Shown: positions 9,506-20,470, counted from the stretch's first letter. The stretch is 64,000 nt of DNA from CAVQOB01 sp963714325 (GCA_963714325.1 CAVQOB010000008.1:655929-719928), one strand, 5' to 3'. The notes: a model not told the origin generated them from the letters alone. Made by a program: numbers and translations.

Positions 9506-11116
9506 ATGAGCAACTTCTCGCGCATGGGCCATGATCGGGCGCTGAGCGCCCCGCGGCTGGCGTTCTTCGCAGCGCTCGCCGTGTTTTTCGTCGCCGGAAT
9601 CGCGTTTCGCTCGTGGGGTGTGTTGGCCGACACGCTGGATTTCTGGAACGGACGAAGCCTGGTGGGCCGTGAATCTGGTCGAGCAGCCCATCAGTCTCCT
9701 GAGTATCCGGCCGGTTGGCTATTTCTGGCTTTCCCAGCAGCCAACCGGCTCGGCAACCCGGAGGACTGTTCTGCGACTGCCGTCTTACCTCGCGGGCATC
9801 GGTGTTCTGGCGTGCGTCGCCGCAAGCGCGGCGTTTCTTCTACCGGAGCCGGCTGGTAATCCTGTTCGTTCTCTTCGTCGCTGCCTTGCATCCGATGCTC
9901 CTGGTGTTCGCCAAGGAGTTCAGGTCCTATAGCTTCGAGGCTTTCGTGCATAGCGGGCTGACAGTGTGGGCCTTGCTCTGCTGGCGGAGGGGGCGGACTG
10001 GCGTGGCCTTCTGGGTCGCAGCCGGCATTGCGCTGCCGTTCTGCTACAACGTTGTGTTCCTGTACCCCGCATTGATCCTCGCGCTCGTGCCACAGGTGCA
10101 GAGATGGCTGAAGATTCCCGAGATCTGGAGCTTCATCAATTCGAGCACGGAGCGCAGGATCCTGGCTGGCTTCGCGCTGGCTGCAGGGGTCGCCTGCCTG
10201 CTGCTGGCGGGCTCGTACAGCTTCAACTCTCAAAAGCTCTTCTGGGGTTCGAGTACGACGTCTTTGCGCTGGACGAGGGGATTTCGGTACCTTGGTCTGG
10301 TATGCGAGCAAGACGTGGGACCTGGTGAGACGATGCCCGGTTCCCTGCACGGGGCGTCGCCCGCCGTCCAGGCCAGCGTGCAGTCTGGCTTCTTCATGGC
10401 CTACGGGGTGGAAGTTGTCCGCTCTTGCACGCCAGCGACGATATGTGGAACTTGTCTTGCTGTGCGGCCCTGTGTTGCTTGCGGCGTTTGCCAACATCGT
10501 CGGTTACTGGCCGTACGGGGCCTTCCGCACGAACCTGTTCCTGATTCCGGGTGCGCTGCTCGTCAGCGGCGCCGGTCTCGATGCACTCGCGAGCCATCGT
10601 TTCACGAAGGCTGCTGCCTGGGTCGGCATGGTCGTGGTCGTAGCATGTCCATTCCCGCCAGCGGTGACTACTTCAGGTGGAAATGGATTCGCCATGAAGC
10701 GCCCTCTCCCCAGATTACCGAAGTGCTCGACGAACTGCTGATCCGGCGCGGACGCGATAGTCAGGTTGCCCGCAACGTCATCATCGCCGATTGGCATTCA
10801 TGGCGCACGCTGGACTACTACCTCCGATACCATCCGGAAGGCTCGGTGGCTTATTCCGGCAATTCGCGAATCCACCGAACTGGTACGAGGCCCGCTGAAC
10901 GCATTGTCCGGGTTGGAACGCCTGATTGAGTATGAACATCGCCGTGCATCCGAGAGTGGAATGGCCACGCGCGTCTGGGTTGTGGTCACCAAGCTCGATA
11001 GCTTCGCCGGGTTCCGCGATAGCCGCCTCGCGAAGCAATACGGCGCGTACCAGAAGGACTTTGCGACGCACGATGAGTCCTACCATCCGCAGCTCACGGA
11101 GTTACGATTCGACTGA
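9506..11116 (+). CDS. Polytopic membrane glycosyltransferase-like protein, frameshifted
   Basis: A second multi-span membrane protein of GT-C appearance. After TM1 (AALAVFFVAGIAFRSWGV) an acidic loop can be read as FWNDEAWWAVNLVEQPISLL after correcting one indel near 9655; DEAWW is the typical GT39-type luminal motif. Hydrophobic helices follow (RLVILFVLFVAALHPMLLVFA and others), and a soluble C-terminal domain ends at 11116 with FATHDESYHPQL. At least four frame changes are needed (about 9655, 9750-9850, 10240-10320, 10430 and 10840). Starts 24 bp after the GT2 gene, so probably co-transcribed. The substrate is unknown. Confidence 0.6.
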
Positions 11117-11245
11117 TGGCGTGCCCGACAGGAGTAGCGGGTGGACGTGCGGGCGCGGCGAACGATCGTTGGTCTCGCCATCCGCTCGGGGTCGGACCCC
11201 CATCGAGTTGCAGCTGCCCTCAGAGGCGCGCCGCGGTGGAGCGTG

Positions 11246-12094
11246 CTATCTGCCGCCTCGACCTGGTCCAGGCTTCAGGTCTCGTGCGATATCTCGAAGC
11301 CGACCGATATCCTGCGTAAAGGCGAGTCGCGTGCCGCGAAGTCCGAACACGTTCACCCCGGCCGTCTTGAGCTCCCGGATGTAATTGGTCACATCCCGGG
11401 TCGTGGTGAAGAGCGTCCCAGATGACGACAGCGTCATCCTGGCAGCACCAGGCGGCGTTCATCGTGTCCGACCTGACGTATTCGAGGCTGTGGGCGCCAT
11501 CGACGAAAAACAGCCCGATACGACCATGATACGGCGAATAGTCGAAGCGGGCCGAGTCGCCTACCAGGTCGACGATGTTGGGTTTAGGGTGCTTCACGAT
11601 GAACTCGGCGCGCTTGCGGGATGCGCGAACGACATCATCGGAACCAAGGCGTGTCAGCGTCGGTTGCCAGTCGTCCGAATCCGGCAGGTCGAGCGTGTAC
11701 ACGGTCCCCTCGAGGTTGGCGGCCAGCAGGACAGTCGTGTTGCCGGACGCCGTGCCGATCTCAAAGCAGGCCCGCTTCCCGCAGGAGCGGGCGACCAGGG
11801 CCAGAAACAATCGTTCCCAGTCTGGCCTTCCCCTGTAGCCCCCAAGGTCGATCAGGGTTGCGTGGATGTTCGAGGGGTCAATGCCAAGCCGGCCAAGCGC
11901 CTCGCCGAGTTCGACAAACTCGATATCCCGGCAGCGCGACTCCATGTACAGCTTGAAGGAGCGTCTGCGTATGCCTTGACCTTCGCACGCGGTTCAGTCA
12001 GCACCAATCGAATCATGTTGAGATGGACAAGATTGAGGCCGGCCGCTGCCGTGTCGACGAATCCCCGAATTCGACCGCGGACGTTGCTGCTCAT
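11246..12094 (-). CDS. Class I SAM-dependent methyltransferase (Methyltransf_24-like), frameshifted
   Basis: About 280 residues after frame correction. Motif I is CFEIGTASGNTTVLLA; GTVYTLDLPDSDDW and FFVDGAHSLEYVRSD are typical of the Methyltransf_24 group found in surface polysaccharide loci, where they methylate sugars. Starts at ATG 12094 with MSSNVRGRIRGF; indels near 11955 (after AYADAPSS) and 11420 (within VVIWD) move the frame, and the product ends at 11246 with RDLKPGPGRGGR. It lies 9 bp after the flippase gene on the same strand, consistent with one operon. The acceptor is not known. Confidence 0.7.
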
Positions 12095-12103
12095 GTTCGT
12101 CTC

Positions 12104-12890
12104 TCAGCTGGCGCGCGGACCACGCCCGAACCTCGCCAGGAAGTGGTTCGCCAGAATGGTGGCCTCGTTCCGGTCAATGATGCCGAGTATCCGCTGCCCG
12201 GCGAGAATCGCGAAGACTGCCACTGCCATGCTGCCAATGCTGCCAATCTCGTCGACCAACAGACAATACAGGCCGAGGCTGATGCCGCTCGCAACCAGGG
12301 GCAACACGAAGCATCGCCACCAGTTCAATGCGACCTGCCGGCTAAGTAGGGACAGGGCGACCAGCGACCATGATCCTGTGCCTGCGAGGATGCACAGGAG
12401 AGAGTCATGCCCGTCGCGGCCACCCCTGCCGGCATCAGGTAGCGCGCAAAGAGCGTCATTGCAGCCGCTCCGACCATGGCTGATGCCATTGCCTGCCGTT
12501 TCCTGTTGTGGGCGATCAGGATCTGATTGGCGATAGTCCCGACTCCGAACGGCAGTACCAGCAACATTCCATACGCGAGATCCTCGCCCGCCGCCTGGTA
12601 CGCTGTTCCGAAGATCCATGGCACGATCCAGGTCCCGAGGGACGCGGCTCCGATGATCAGCACGGTCGTAGCGGGAATTGCGCCACGCAGGACCAGACCG
12701 AGAAAAAGGGCGTCCTTGCTGTCCGTGCGAACCACCGTCCTGCTGAGCGCAGGCGACGCAGCCCGTCCGAGGGCTACAGGTACACCGGTCAACAGGATGT
12801 AGATCTGCAGCACGAGGGCCACAACGCCCAGATCGCTGGCAACCGCCGCCTTGTCCTTGAACAGTACGAAGGGACCCTGCATGAGCCATG
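12104..12890 (-). pseudogene. Polysaccharide flippase (Wzx/MATE-like), 5'-truncated
   Basis: C-terminal part of an oligosaccharide/lipid-linked sugar exporter of the MOP superfamily. Hydrophobic helices such as ASDLGVVALVLQIYILLTGV, ATTVLIIGAASLGTWIVPWI and MLLVLPFGVGTIANQILIA are visible, along with NRKRQAMASA in a loop, as in LPS flippases. A frame change near 12380 is needed to reach the C-terminal helices (RCFVLPLVASGISLGLYCLL) and the stop at 12104. The 5' half is missing: upstream of TWLMQGPFVL the sequence becomes the YobI-like gene. This matches a flippase upstream of the sugar methyltransferase. Confidence 0.7.
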
Positions 12891-12898
12891 TTGCCCGA
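12884..12898. other. Chimeric junction: flippase / YobI-type NTPase
   Basis: To the left is the interior of a flippase gene (minus strand, 5' part lost), to the right the interior of a YobI-type NTPase gene (minus strand, 3' part lost). They meet around TGCCCGACAATTT with a different reading frame on each side and no mobile-element signature. Marks the right end of the Xanthomonadales-like segment. Confidence 0.7.
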
Positions 12899-14638
12899 CA
12901 ATTTCGCCCGCAGGTTGCGAATTTGCCTGAGTGACGCTTCTTTGAACGCAGCAGACTTCTTCTCGACGTCACCCTTTCGCTGCTGAAACGTCCTGTGAGG
13001 ATCGACCTTTGCCTGCAGATCGTTCAGCTGAAGTTGCTGCTGATGGCCTTGATTTGTGGAAATCTGCAGTTGGCGCGATTCCACCATTGCATCGAACCGC
13101 TCATCGCTTGCGAGGTTGTGTAAAGGATCATGCTGTTGCGGTCGAGACCGACGCGAACTCCAGCCTTCCGGTATTATTTCCACCATGGCCATCGCATAGA
13201 TCCGGCGTAATTCCGCGAGAGAGTTCGGCAACTGCCTATCTCCGTCGTCGACGAGCTTCTCGAGGCGGGCGATCTCGTGCGTATATCGAGATTCGCTCGC
13301 CGCGATGTTTTGATCGTGACTGCGAAGAACCTGTGCGAGATTGCCCTTTCCGCGATGGAGGCTCTCGAAGTCGCTTGGAAACACGTTCTTGTAGATCAAG
13401 ACCGCCAACAGCTTATTGACGTCCAGATTGTTTTCATTCTCAGTTTCGAGGTTAGCTACGTAGATGGCATATTCATTGAAAATGTTCTGTATGAGCCTGA
13501 GGTCGTTCAGATATCGAGAAACCTCCCGCAGAAACTGATGATCGAGCCTATCGTCGAGAGAAAGGCGCTTGCCCTGCTCCAGCACCTTGTCGATCGAATT
13601 CGAGCTGTTGATGATGGGGATAACGGGAATGATGAATTCGAAGAACTTGGTTCGATCAGTGTTCGCGAACATGTCGTCGCGAAGAGCGTAAAGAAACCGA
13701 ATGTGTCGCTTGCCGCGTAGATTGGCATTCACGAGGCTGTTAATCTCGCGCAGCGTGACAAAAATGTCGGGATTATTGAACCTGTCCAGATCCTCGATCA
13801 CGACAAGGTCATATTGCGTGGATTGGAAGAAATATATGATCTCGTCCAGGTGACGGTTCAGGATGGATTACCTTGGTCGCCGCTTTGGGCGTGATCTCGA
13901 TATCCTTCAGAGATATGCTCTTCAGCGATATTCCGAAACTCGCGATATAAAGATGATGGATGACCTTCCAAATGAACCCGCCGCCGATCGCAAAGGCGAG
14001 CAGGTTAGCCAGTTCACCACGGCCAACGGACGAAAATAGTCGCCCGCCATTATCGCATCTCGCTGCTGGAACAGATGCCAACAGGAGATGACGCCGAGTA
14101 TTATGAATAGAGAGGCCAGCATCGACCAACGGCCAGGCGACTGTATCCGCTTGAACCTCGAAAGCGGAAGCCGTCTGGCATCGGCGCCGTAGAGCATCTG
14201 CTGAAGAATGCTGCGCTCGATCTCCTGCCTGCCTACCTTGCCGTTGTTTGACCCCGTTTCAGGCAGAGCTTCCGGCAGGAACGCGGCCAAGGATATCTGC
14301 AGAACCGGTCTCTTATACCCCTTGAGGAAGGACTTGATGATGCTGCTCTTGCCTGATCCATAGGGCCCGGTGAGGGCGATGTTCATCACGCGGGGATTGT
14401 TGGTCGCCTTGGTCAAGGCAGCCGAATAGACACCCGCCGGGTCGGCTTGGTCCGTCGGGGCAAGATCGACGTATCGGAATTCAGCGCCTGCTTCCTCGGG
14501 TTTTCGAGTGAGCCGATTTGCAGCCGTCGTAAGCCAGCCCGCTAGTTTCGTTCGATAGTCGAACAAGTTTGAAGCCCTTAGATAAAGTGTGACGAAAGCA
14601 TTTTGCGCATGAGCGAGCTTTGCCTTAACCACAGGCAA
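12890..14638 (-). pseudogene. YobI-type P-loop NTPase, 3'-truncated and frameshifted
   Basis: Large AAA/KAP-like NTPase of the YobI family, associated with phage defence in some genomes. Walker A is ALTGPYGSGKSSIIKSF (about residue 90); two central hydrophobic stretches (SMLASLFIILGVISCWHLF, LANLLAFAIGGGFIWKVIHH) follow; Walker B is YDLVVIEDLDRFNNPDIF. The region ALRDDMF-ANTDRTKFFEFIIP and the coiled-coil part after SRYTHEIARLEKLVDDGD are also present. A frame change lies near 13860. Family members I recall are about 1200 residues, so roughly the C-terminal half is lost at the junction near 12890. The start is TTG at 14638 (or a nearby GTG), overlapping the end of the AbiEii gene by 14 bp, so translational coupling is likely. 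Confidence 0.7.
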
Positions 14639-15485
14639 TTCCGGCTAGCTTATCGACCTTGGCGAGGAAAAAGCGCTCACTCCACAGATCAACCGATTTG
14701 AGATCGGCAGGACGCAGGAAGCGCTCGACATCCTGTGCCGCTTCCTTCCACTCGATCCGAGTGATTGCGCCAGAAAGCGCAGCCTTCAACCATGCCATGT
14801 CGACGTGGAGCGACCCGTCACCGGCCCATGGCCCTGCCTGAACCAGCGCGTTTTGCAAAAGGACGAAATTGGGTTCGAGCCCGCGCGAAACATACCAGGA
14901 GAAGTCGAACCAGTCGCGACCTTTGAGGAAGCCTCGGCATAGCAGGGCATGGATCTTCAGCGCGAAATTGGAAGCCAGATCCTGATGGCGCACCTCATAA
15001 TCGGCTGGAAAATCAAGATAGGTCGTCGCCTCGCCGGATCCTGCGGGCGGGTTCACATCAATTTCCAGCTTGATCTTGATCGCCTTGCGATGGCCGGTGC
15101 CTGCGAATGACAAGTCGAGCTGGCTGGCGATGGAATCGTCCTTGAGCAGCGCTTGGCGAATGGCCGTATCCATACGCGGCTTGGGATGCGCTTCCAGCGT
15201 CAGCCCGAACTGGCCGAACACCTCGGTCATCCCCTTGAGGTAAGGGGACCAGTCGAAGTCCATGTTCGGCACGCGCAGGAGAAAGTCCAAGTCCTCGGAA
15301 AAGCGTGGCAGGCCGTGCAGAATGCGCAGGCTGGTGCCGCCCTGGAACAAGGCGCAATCGAAGAAATCGGCGCGCCACAGCGCGTATAACGCAATCTCCT
15401 GGAGGATCTCCTTGAGCGCGTTTTCCTCTTCAAGCGCATTGGTGGCGCCATAGCGGCCGAGCTTTTCCTTGATGATGTCAATCAT
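14625..15485 (-). CDS. AbiEii-type nucleotidyltransferase toxin
   Basis: Toxin of a type IV toxin-antitoxin pair (AbiEii/AbiGii family), a DNA polymerase beta-like nucleotidyltransferase; the family acts as a GTP-binding nucleotidyltransferase that stops growth on phage infection. 286 residues, normal length. Motif I GGTSLRILHG and the catalytic acidic pair in RFSEDLDFLLR are intact, with IKIKLEIDVNP carrying the third acidic residue and ALKIHALLCRGFLKGRDWFDF the helical Lys/Asp region. ATG overlaps the AbiEi stop by 8 bp. Intact reading frame. Confidence 0.9.
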   Translation of the reverse strand: MIDIIKEKLGRYGATNALEEENALKEILQEIALYALWRADFFDCALFQGGTSLRILHGLPRFSEDLDFLLRVPNMDFDWSPYLKGMTEVFGQFGLTLEAHPKPRMDTAIRQALLKDDSIASQLDLSFAGTGHRKAIKIKLEIDVNPPAGSGEATTYLDFPADYEVRHQDLASNFALKIHALLCRGFLKGRDWFDFSWYVSRGLEPNFVLLQNALVQAGPWAGDGSLHVDMAWLKAALSGAITRIEWKEAAQDVERFLRPADLKSVDLWSERFFLAKVDKLAGIACG

Positions 15486-16164
15486 GCAGCGATCCCCTGC
15501 TTTGAGCCCGTTTTGTCGTCAGAACCACATCTTCAAGCTCGGAAAGGAAGGCGTTGACTGCCTTGTGCTTGTAGACCGACTTCACTGCGGCAAAGTCCTT
15601 TTGCGTCAATGCCAGAAGCGCCTCGTCATCGATCCGCATGCCACTGGTCAGCCAATCGAGGCCAGACCATTCCACCTTGCGCAGGGCGACAAGATCCATA
15701 AGGGCGCGCAGCGGCCTAGCGACAAAGGCGGTGAGCTTGTCGAAGGTCACCCGTTCGACGCCGCCAAGGAAGCAATAATCGGCAATGGCGAGCGGATGAT
15801 ATTTGAAGGAGCCGAATTCGGTGGCCGGGATCTCCAGCGTTTTACGCCCCGGCGTCACGCTGGCAGTGACAAGCACGGCTTCAGGAATCCAGCCATGGTA
15901 AGCCAGCGCGCTTTCAAAGGAAATATAGCTCCCGGGAAGCAAAGCCTGCGCCACCGCGAAGGGATGCACAGGAGCGCTTCGATGCGCCTTGGCAAGCGTA
16001 TAAACCCCGCGCTTCAGGCGAATGAGTGACCCGTCCTTGAGGGCGCGGTTGACGAGGCCATAACGCCGCGCATCGCCTCCCCCCAGCAGTTCGCTGAGCT
16101 GGCGTTCATTGAAGACCCGATCGCGCAGCGCGCTTGCGGATACCTGTTGCGCTAGGCTGGACAT
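15478..16164 (-). CDS. AbiEi-type antitoxin / transcriptional repressor
   Basis: Antitoxin partner of AbiEii, with an N-terminal winged helix-turn-helix and a C-terminal antitoxin domain; in the family it represses its own operon by binding inverted repeats. The wHTH corresponds to ALRDRVFNERQLSELL...LVNRALKDGSLIRLKRGVYTL, and the second domain begins near HPFAVAQALLPGSYISFESAL, with YHGWIPEAVLVTASVTPG. ATG at 16164 (MSSLAQQ) is preferred; an in-frame TTG at 16200 would add 12 residues. Intact, first gene of a three-gene minus-strand operon. Confidence 0.88.
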   Translation of the reverse strand: MSSLAQQVSASALRDRVFNERQLSELLGGGDARRYGLVNRALKDGSLIRLKRGVYTLAKAHRSAPVHPFAVAQALLPGSYISFESALAYHGWIPEAVLVTASVTPGRKTLEIPATEFGSFKYHPLAIADYCFLGGVERVTFDKLTAFVARPLRALMDLVALRKVEWSGLDWLTSGMRIDDEALLALTQKDFAAVKSVYKHKAVNAFLSELEDVVLTTKRAQSRGSLHD

Positions 16165-16432
16165 AAAATTCTCAATACTTCCTAATTGTGAAAGTTTCAA
16201 GAATTTCTACATCTCCGCCTATGCGCACCGTTCGCGCTGCAATTGACTCCCTCAGGCGTGCGTCGGCGGCGCACAGGCCATCGTCAAAGCGTTGCGAACT
16301 ACGCTCCTCCCTGTTTTTCTATCCCCCACTGCTACGACGCTAAATCCTTGTTGAACTAGCCCCTTTTCTGCGTCTCTTACTCGTCCCCGTCGAGCCGGAC
16401 GATCCTGTCCCGCTCCTGAAGCGGGGTATCCG
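16165..16432. promoter_or_regulatory. Divergent intergenic region between abiEi and trbB
   Basis: About 270 bp holding the promoters of the AbiE operon (left) and trb operon (right). A hairpin CCCGCT-CCTGA-AGCGGG lies just before the trbB start, close enough to influence translation. No coupling-protein (traG) gene is present, although traG normally precedes trbB in this plasmid type. Confidence 0.4.
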
Positions 16433-17418
16433 ATGGGCGCTGAGCCAGTCCGAATTGAAGCACGTTCACGCGGCGCACGCATGCTGCGCACGGCGATGGG
16501 CGTATCGATCGCGACCTGGCTGGCCGACCCGCAGGTCATCGAGATCATGCTCAATCCGGATGGACGCCTCTGGGTCGACCGGTTGGGCATCGGACTGTCC
16601 GACAGCGGTGAACGCCTGACCGCAGCCGATGGTGAGCGCATCATCCGATTGGTTGCCCATCATGTGGGTGCCGAAGTTCACGGCGATGCACCGCGCGTGT
16701 CAGCGGAGCTGCCGGAAAGCGGAGAACGGTTCGAAGGCCTCCTGCCACCGGTGGTGGCGGCTCCCACCTTTGCCATCCGCAAGCCCGCCGTCGCGGTGTT
16801 TCTGCTCGAGGACTATGTCAGCGCAGGAATCATGTGCGCGTCTGAAGCCGACAGGCTTCGTTCGGGCGTTGCACAGCGGCTGAACATCCTTGTCGCCGGG
16901 GGCACTGGCACCGGCAAAACGACGCTCACGAACGCCCTGCTCGCCGAGGTCGCCAAGACCACCGACCGGGTCGTTCTGATCGAAGATACCCGCGAGCTCC
17001 AATGCCGCGCGCCCAAACCTTGTGGCGATGCGGACCAAGGATGGCGTTGCCTCGCTATCCGATCTGGTCCGCTCCAGCCTTCGCCTTCGCCCTGACCGGA
17101 TTCCGATTGGCGAAGTGCGCGGCGCCGAGGCGCTTGATCTCCTCAAGGCCTGGGGCACCGGCCACCCCGGCGGGATCGGGACGATCCATGCCGGAAGTCG
17201 CGATCGGTGCGCTCCGGCGGATGGAGCAACTGATCCAGGAAGCGGTCGTCACCGTTCCGCGCGCGCTGATCGCCGAGACCATCAACCTCATTGCCGTGCT
17301 GGTGCGCGATGGCACCGGGCGGCGTCTCGCCGAACTGGCCCGCGTCGACGGGCTCGACCCGGTCACCGGCGACTATCGCCTGATTTCCGCCACCCAAACC
17401 CAAGGAGACTCCCGATGA
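16433..17418 (+). CDS. trbB: P-type conjugative transfer ATPase TrbB, frameshifted
   Basis: VirB11-like hexameric ATPase of the Trb mating-pair apparatus, on the cytoplasmic face of the secretion channel. N-terminal LADPQVIEIMLNPDGRLWVDRLG and HVGAEVHGDAPRVSAELPESG-type segments are typical; Walker A is LVAGGTGTGKTTLTNALL, Walker B region RIPIGEVRGAEALDLLKAW, with the His box GHPGGIGTIHAG. Frame changes near 17015 (after LQCRAP) and 17195 separate three readable parts. The stop at 17416-17418 overlaps the trbC ATG. First gene of the trb operon. Confidence 0.9.
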
Positions 17419-17746
17419 TCCATGCCCTCCGGCGCGGCACCAATCGCGCTGCGCTCGCTGCTACCGCTGCTTTCGTGATGGTGGCCACTGCCACTCCGGC
17501 GCATGCCGGCGGTTCGTCGATGCCGTGGGAAGCTCCGCTGCAGTCGATCCTCGAAGCATCGAGGGGCCGGTCGCCAAGATCGTTGCGGTGATCATCATCA
17601 TCGTCACCGGCCTCAGCCTTGCCTTTGGCGACACGTCGGGCGGCTTTCGCCGGCTGATCCAGATCGTGTTCGGCCTCTCCATCGCCTTTGCCGCATCGAG
17701 CTTCTTCCTGAGCTTCTTCAGCTTCGGCGGCGGGGCGCTGATCTGA
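17415..17746 (+). CDS. trbC: TrbC/VirB2-type conjugative pilin, frameshifted
   Basis: Major subunit of the conjugative pilus. Signal peptide of about 33 residues ending ATPAHA, then GGSSMPWEAPLQSILE, followed by two hydrophobic helices separated by a small loop (VAKIVAVIIIIVTGLSLAFG and RLIQIVFGLSIAFAASSFF). In RP4 the mature TrbC is cyclised by TraF; no TraF peptidase gene is in the window. One frame change near 17562 joins the signal region to the helices. Overlaps trbB by 4 bp and touches trbD. Confidence 0.85.
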
Positions 17747-18015
17747 TGACATCGGCAGACGACATCCCCGGCTTCTATGCCCCGGTCCACCGCGCACTGG
17801 CCGAGCCGATCCTGCTCGGCGGTGCGCCGCGCGCACTCGCCATCGTCAATGGCACGCTGGCGGGCGCGATTGGCCTCGGCTTGCGGCTCTGGCTCGCTGG
17901 CCTTGCCATCTGGGCAATCGGCCATGTGCTTTCGGTCTGGGCTGCACGCCGCGATCCGCAGTTTGTCGATGTCGCGCGCCGCCATCTCAAATATCCGACC
18001 TGGGTGCGGCCATGA
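17746..18015 (+). CDS. trbD: Conjugal transfer protein TrbD (VirB3-like)
   Basis: 89-residue inner-membrane protein, the VirB3 counterpart that works with the VirB4 ATPase in pilus assembly. GFYAPVHRALAEPILLGGAPR at the N-terminus is the conserved VirB3/TrbD signature; one long hydrophobic region follows (IVNGTLAGAIGLGLRLWLAG through WAIGHVLSVWAA), then the conserved ARRDPQFVDVARRHLKYPTW tail. ATG overlaps the trbC stop by 1 bp; its own stop overlaps the trbE start by 4 bp. Confidence 0.93.
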   Translation: MTSADDIPGFYAPVHRALAEPILLGGAPRALAIVNGTLAGAIGLGLRLWLAGLAIWAIGHVLSVWAARRDPQFVDVARRHLKYPTWVRP

Positions 18016-20470
18016 TGTCGCTTCAGGAATATCGGACCAAATCCGCCAGTCTCGCAGACTTCCTCCCCTGGGTCGCACTGGTGGGGCCGGGCGTGGTGCT
18101 CAACAAGGACGGATCGTTCCAGCGCACGGCGCGCTTTCGCGGTCCCGATCTCGACAGTGCCACGCCCGCCGAACTCGTGGCCGTCACCTCCCGGCTCAAC
18201 AATGCCCTGCGGCGGTTGGGCTCGGGATGGGCGGTTTTCGTCGAAGCGCAGCGCACCGCGGCGCAAGCCTATCCGCAATCCCGCTTTCCCGATCCTGTGT
18301 CGGCACTGGTCGACAGGGAACGCCGCGAACAGTTTCGTGAGGAAGGCGCGCATTTCGAAAGCGGCTATTATCTGACGCTGCTGTGGATGCCGCCGCCCGA
18401 GGAAGCCGCGCGCGCCGAAGGCTGGCTCTACGAAGGCAAGGCGTCGACCGGGGTCGATCCCAAGGAACTCGTCAAATCCTTCGCCGATCGTACCGACCGC
18501 GTGCTGCATCTGGTTGAGGGATTTATGCCCGAGGCAGCGTGGCTCGATGACGCCGCCACGCTGACCTATCTCCACAGCACGGTATCGACCAGGACGCAGC
18601 GCGTTCGCGTGCCCGAAACGCCGGTCTATCTCGACGCGCTGCTGGCCGATGAGCCGCTGACCGGCGGTCTCGAGCCCATGCTCGGCGACCCATCATTTGC
18701 GCACGCTCACCATCACCGGCTTTCCGACGGCGACCTTTCCCGGGCTGCTTGATGAGCTCAACCGGCAGGCCTTCCCTTACCGCTGGTCGACGCGGGCAAT
18801 CATGCTCGACAAGACCGACGCCACCAAGCTGCTCTCGAAAATTCGGCGGCAATGGTTCGCCAAGCGCAAATCGGTCGCTGCCATCCTCAAGGAGGTGATG
18901 ACCAACGAGCAGTCGGTGCTGATGGATTCGGACGCCTCGAACAAGGCGGCCGATGCCGACATGGCGCTGCAGGAACTTGGCGCGAGATCATGCTGGCATT
19001 GCTTATGTCACTGCGACGGTCACGGTCTGGGACCGCGACCCGGCGCTGGCGGCGGAGAAGCTCAGGCTGGTCGAAAAGGTCATCCAGGGCCGCGACTTCA
19101 CCTGCACGATCGAAGGCATGAATGCGCTCGAGGCATGGCTCGGATCGCTCCCCGGCCATGTCTACGCCAATGTCCGGCAGCCGCCCATTTCCACTCTCAA
19201 TCTCGCCCACCTGATCCCCCTGTCAGCGGTATGGGCGGGAGCGGAACGGGACGAGCATTTCGGTGACGCCCCCTTGCTTTACGGCAAGACCGAAGGCTCG
19301 ACCCCGTTCCGCCTTTCCCTTCATGTCGGCGATGTCGGCCACAGTCTGATCGTCGGCCCGACAGGGGCAGGCAAATCCGTGCTGCTGGCGCTGATGGCGC
19401 TGCAGTTCCGGCGCTACAAAGGCAGCCAGATCTTCGCCTTCGATTTTGGTGGATCGATCCGCGCTGCTGCGCTCGGCATGGGCGGCGACTGGCAGGATCT
19501 CGGCGGCGCGCTGCATGCCGAGGAAGGCGACAGCGCTGCCGTCGCCCTGCAGCCGCTTGCTCGGATCGACAACGCCGGCGAACGCGCCTGGGCTGCCGAA
19601 TGGCTGGCGGCGATGCTGGCCGGCGAAGGCATGGTGATTGACCCTGCCGCCAAAGAGCATCTCTGGTCGGCCCTGACATCGCTTGCGTCCGCACCGCCTG
19701 CCGAACGCACACTCACCGGTCTCGCGGTCCTGCTGCAATCGCAGGAATTGAAGCAGGCACTCGCCCCGTATCTCATCGGCGGTCCGTGGGGACGGCTGCT
19801 CGATGCGGAACAGGAACGTCTGGGTGAGGCGTCCGTGCAGGCTTTCGAAACCGAAGGTCTGATCGGCGCGTCATCGGCCGCTGCTGTGCTCGCCTATCTG
19901 TTCCACCGGATCGAGGGGCGGCTCGACGGCTCGCCGACCATGATCATCATCGATGAAGGCTGGCTCGTGCTCGACAGCCCGGCGTTCGCCGCGCAGCTGC
20001 GCGAATGGCTGAAGACGCTGCGCAAGAAGAATGCGAGCGTCATCTTCGCGACCCAGAGCCTTGCCGACATCGAGACGTCGGCCATCGCGCCTGCCATCAT
20101 CGAAAGCTGCCCGACGCGCATCTTTCTGCCCAACGAGCGCGCGGCCGAACCGCAGATCGCACGGGTCTATGAGCGGTTCGGCCTCAATGATCGCCAGATC
20201 GAAATCCTGAGCCGGGCTACCCCGAAACGCGATTATTACTGCCAATCGCGGCGCGGCAACCGGCTGTTCGAGCTGGGCCTCGGCGATGTCGCACTCGCCT
20301 TCAGCGCCGCCTCTTCCAAAACCGATCAGATCCGCATCGCCGAGCTTGTCGCAGCCCATGGCCGCGAAGGCTTTGCAGCGGCCTGGCTCCAGAACCGCAG
20401 CCTCGAATGGGCGGCCGAGCTGCTTCCTCCCCCGCCGCCCGCACTAACGGACAAGGAAAACCGCCCATGA
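18012..20470 (+). CDS. trbE: Conjugal transfer ATPase TrbE (VirB4-like), frameshifted
   Basis: About 815-residue ATPase that energises pilus biogenesis and substrate transfer at the inner membrane. N-terminal CagE/TrbE domain (residues about 1-230), then the RecA-like motor: Walker A LIVGPTGAGKSVLLALMALQ, IFAFDFGGSIRAAALG, Walker B SPTMIIIDEGWLVLDS, and FATQSLADIE. C-terminal VERFGLNDRQIEILSRATPKR-type region is typical. Two frame changes (near 18695 and 18985) break the N-terminal half; the motor part is intact. Overlaps both neighbours by 4 bp. Confidence 0.93.

Noticed and set aside
9691..10497. 268-codon minus-strand frame
   Set aside because: Antisense to the second GT-C protein; charged low-complexity product and no ribosome-binding site.
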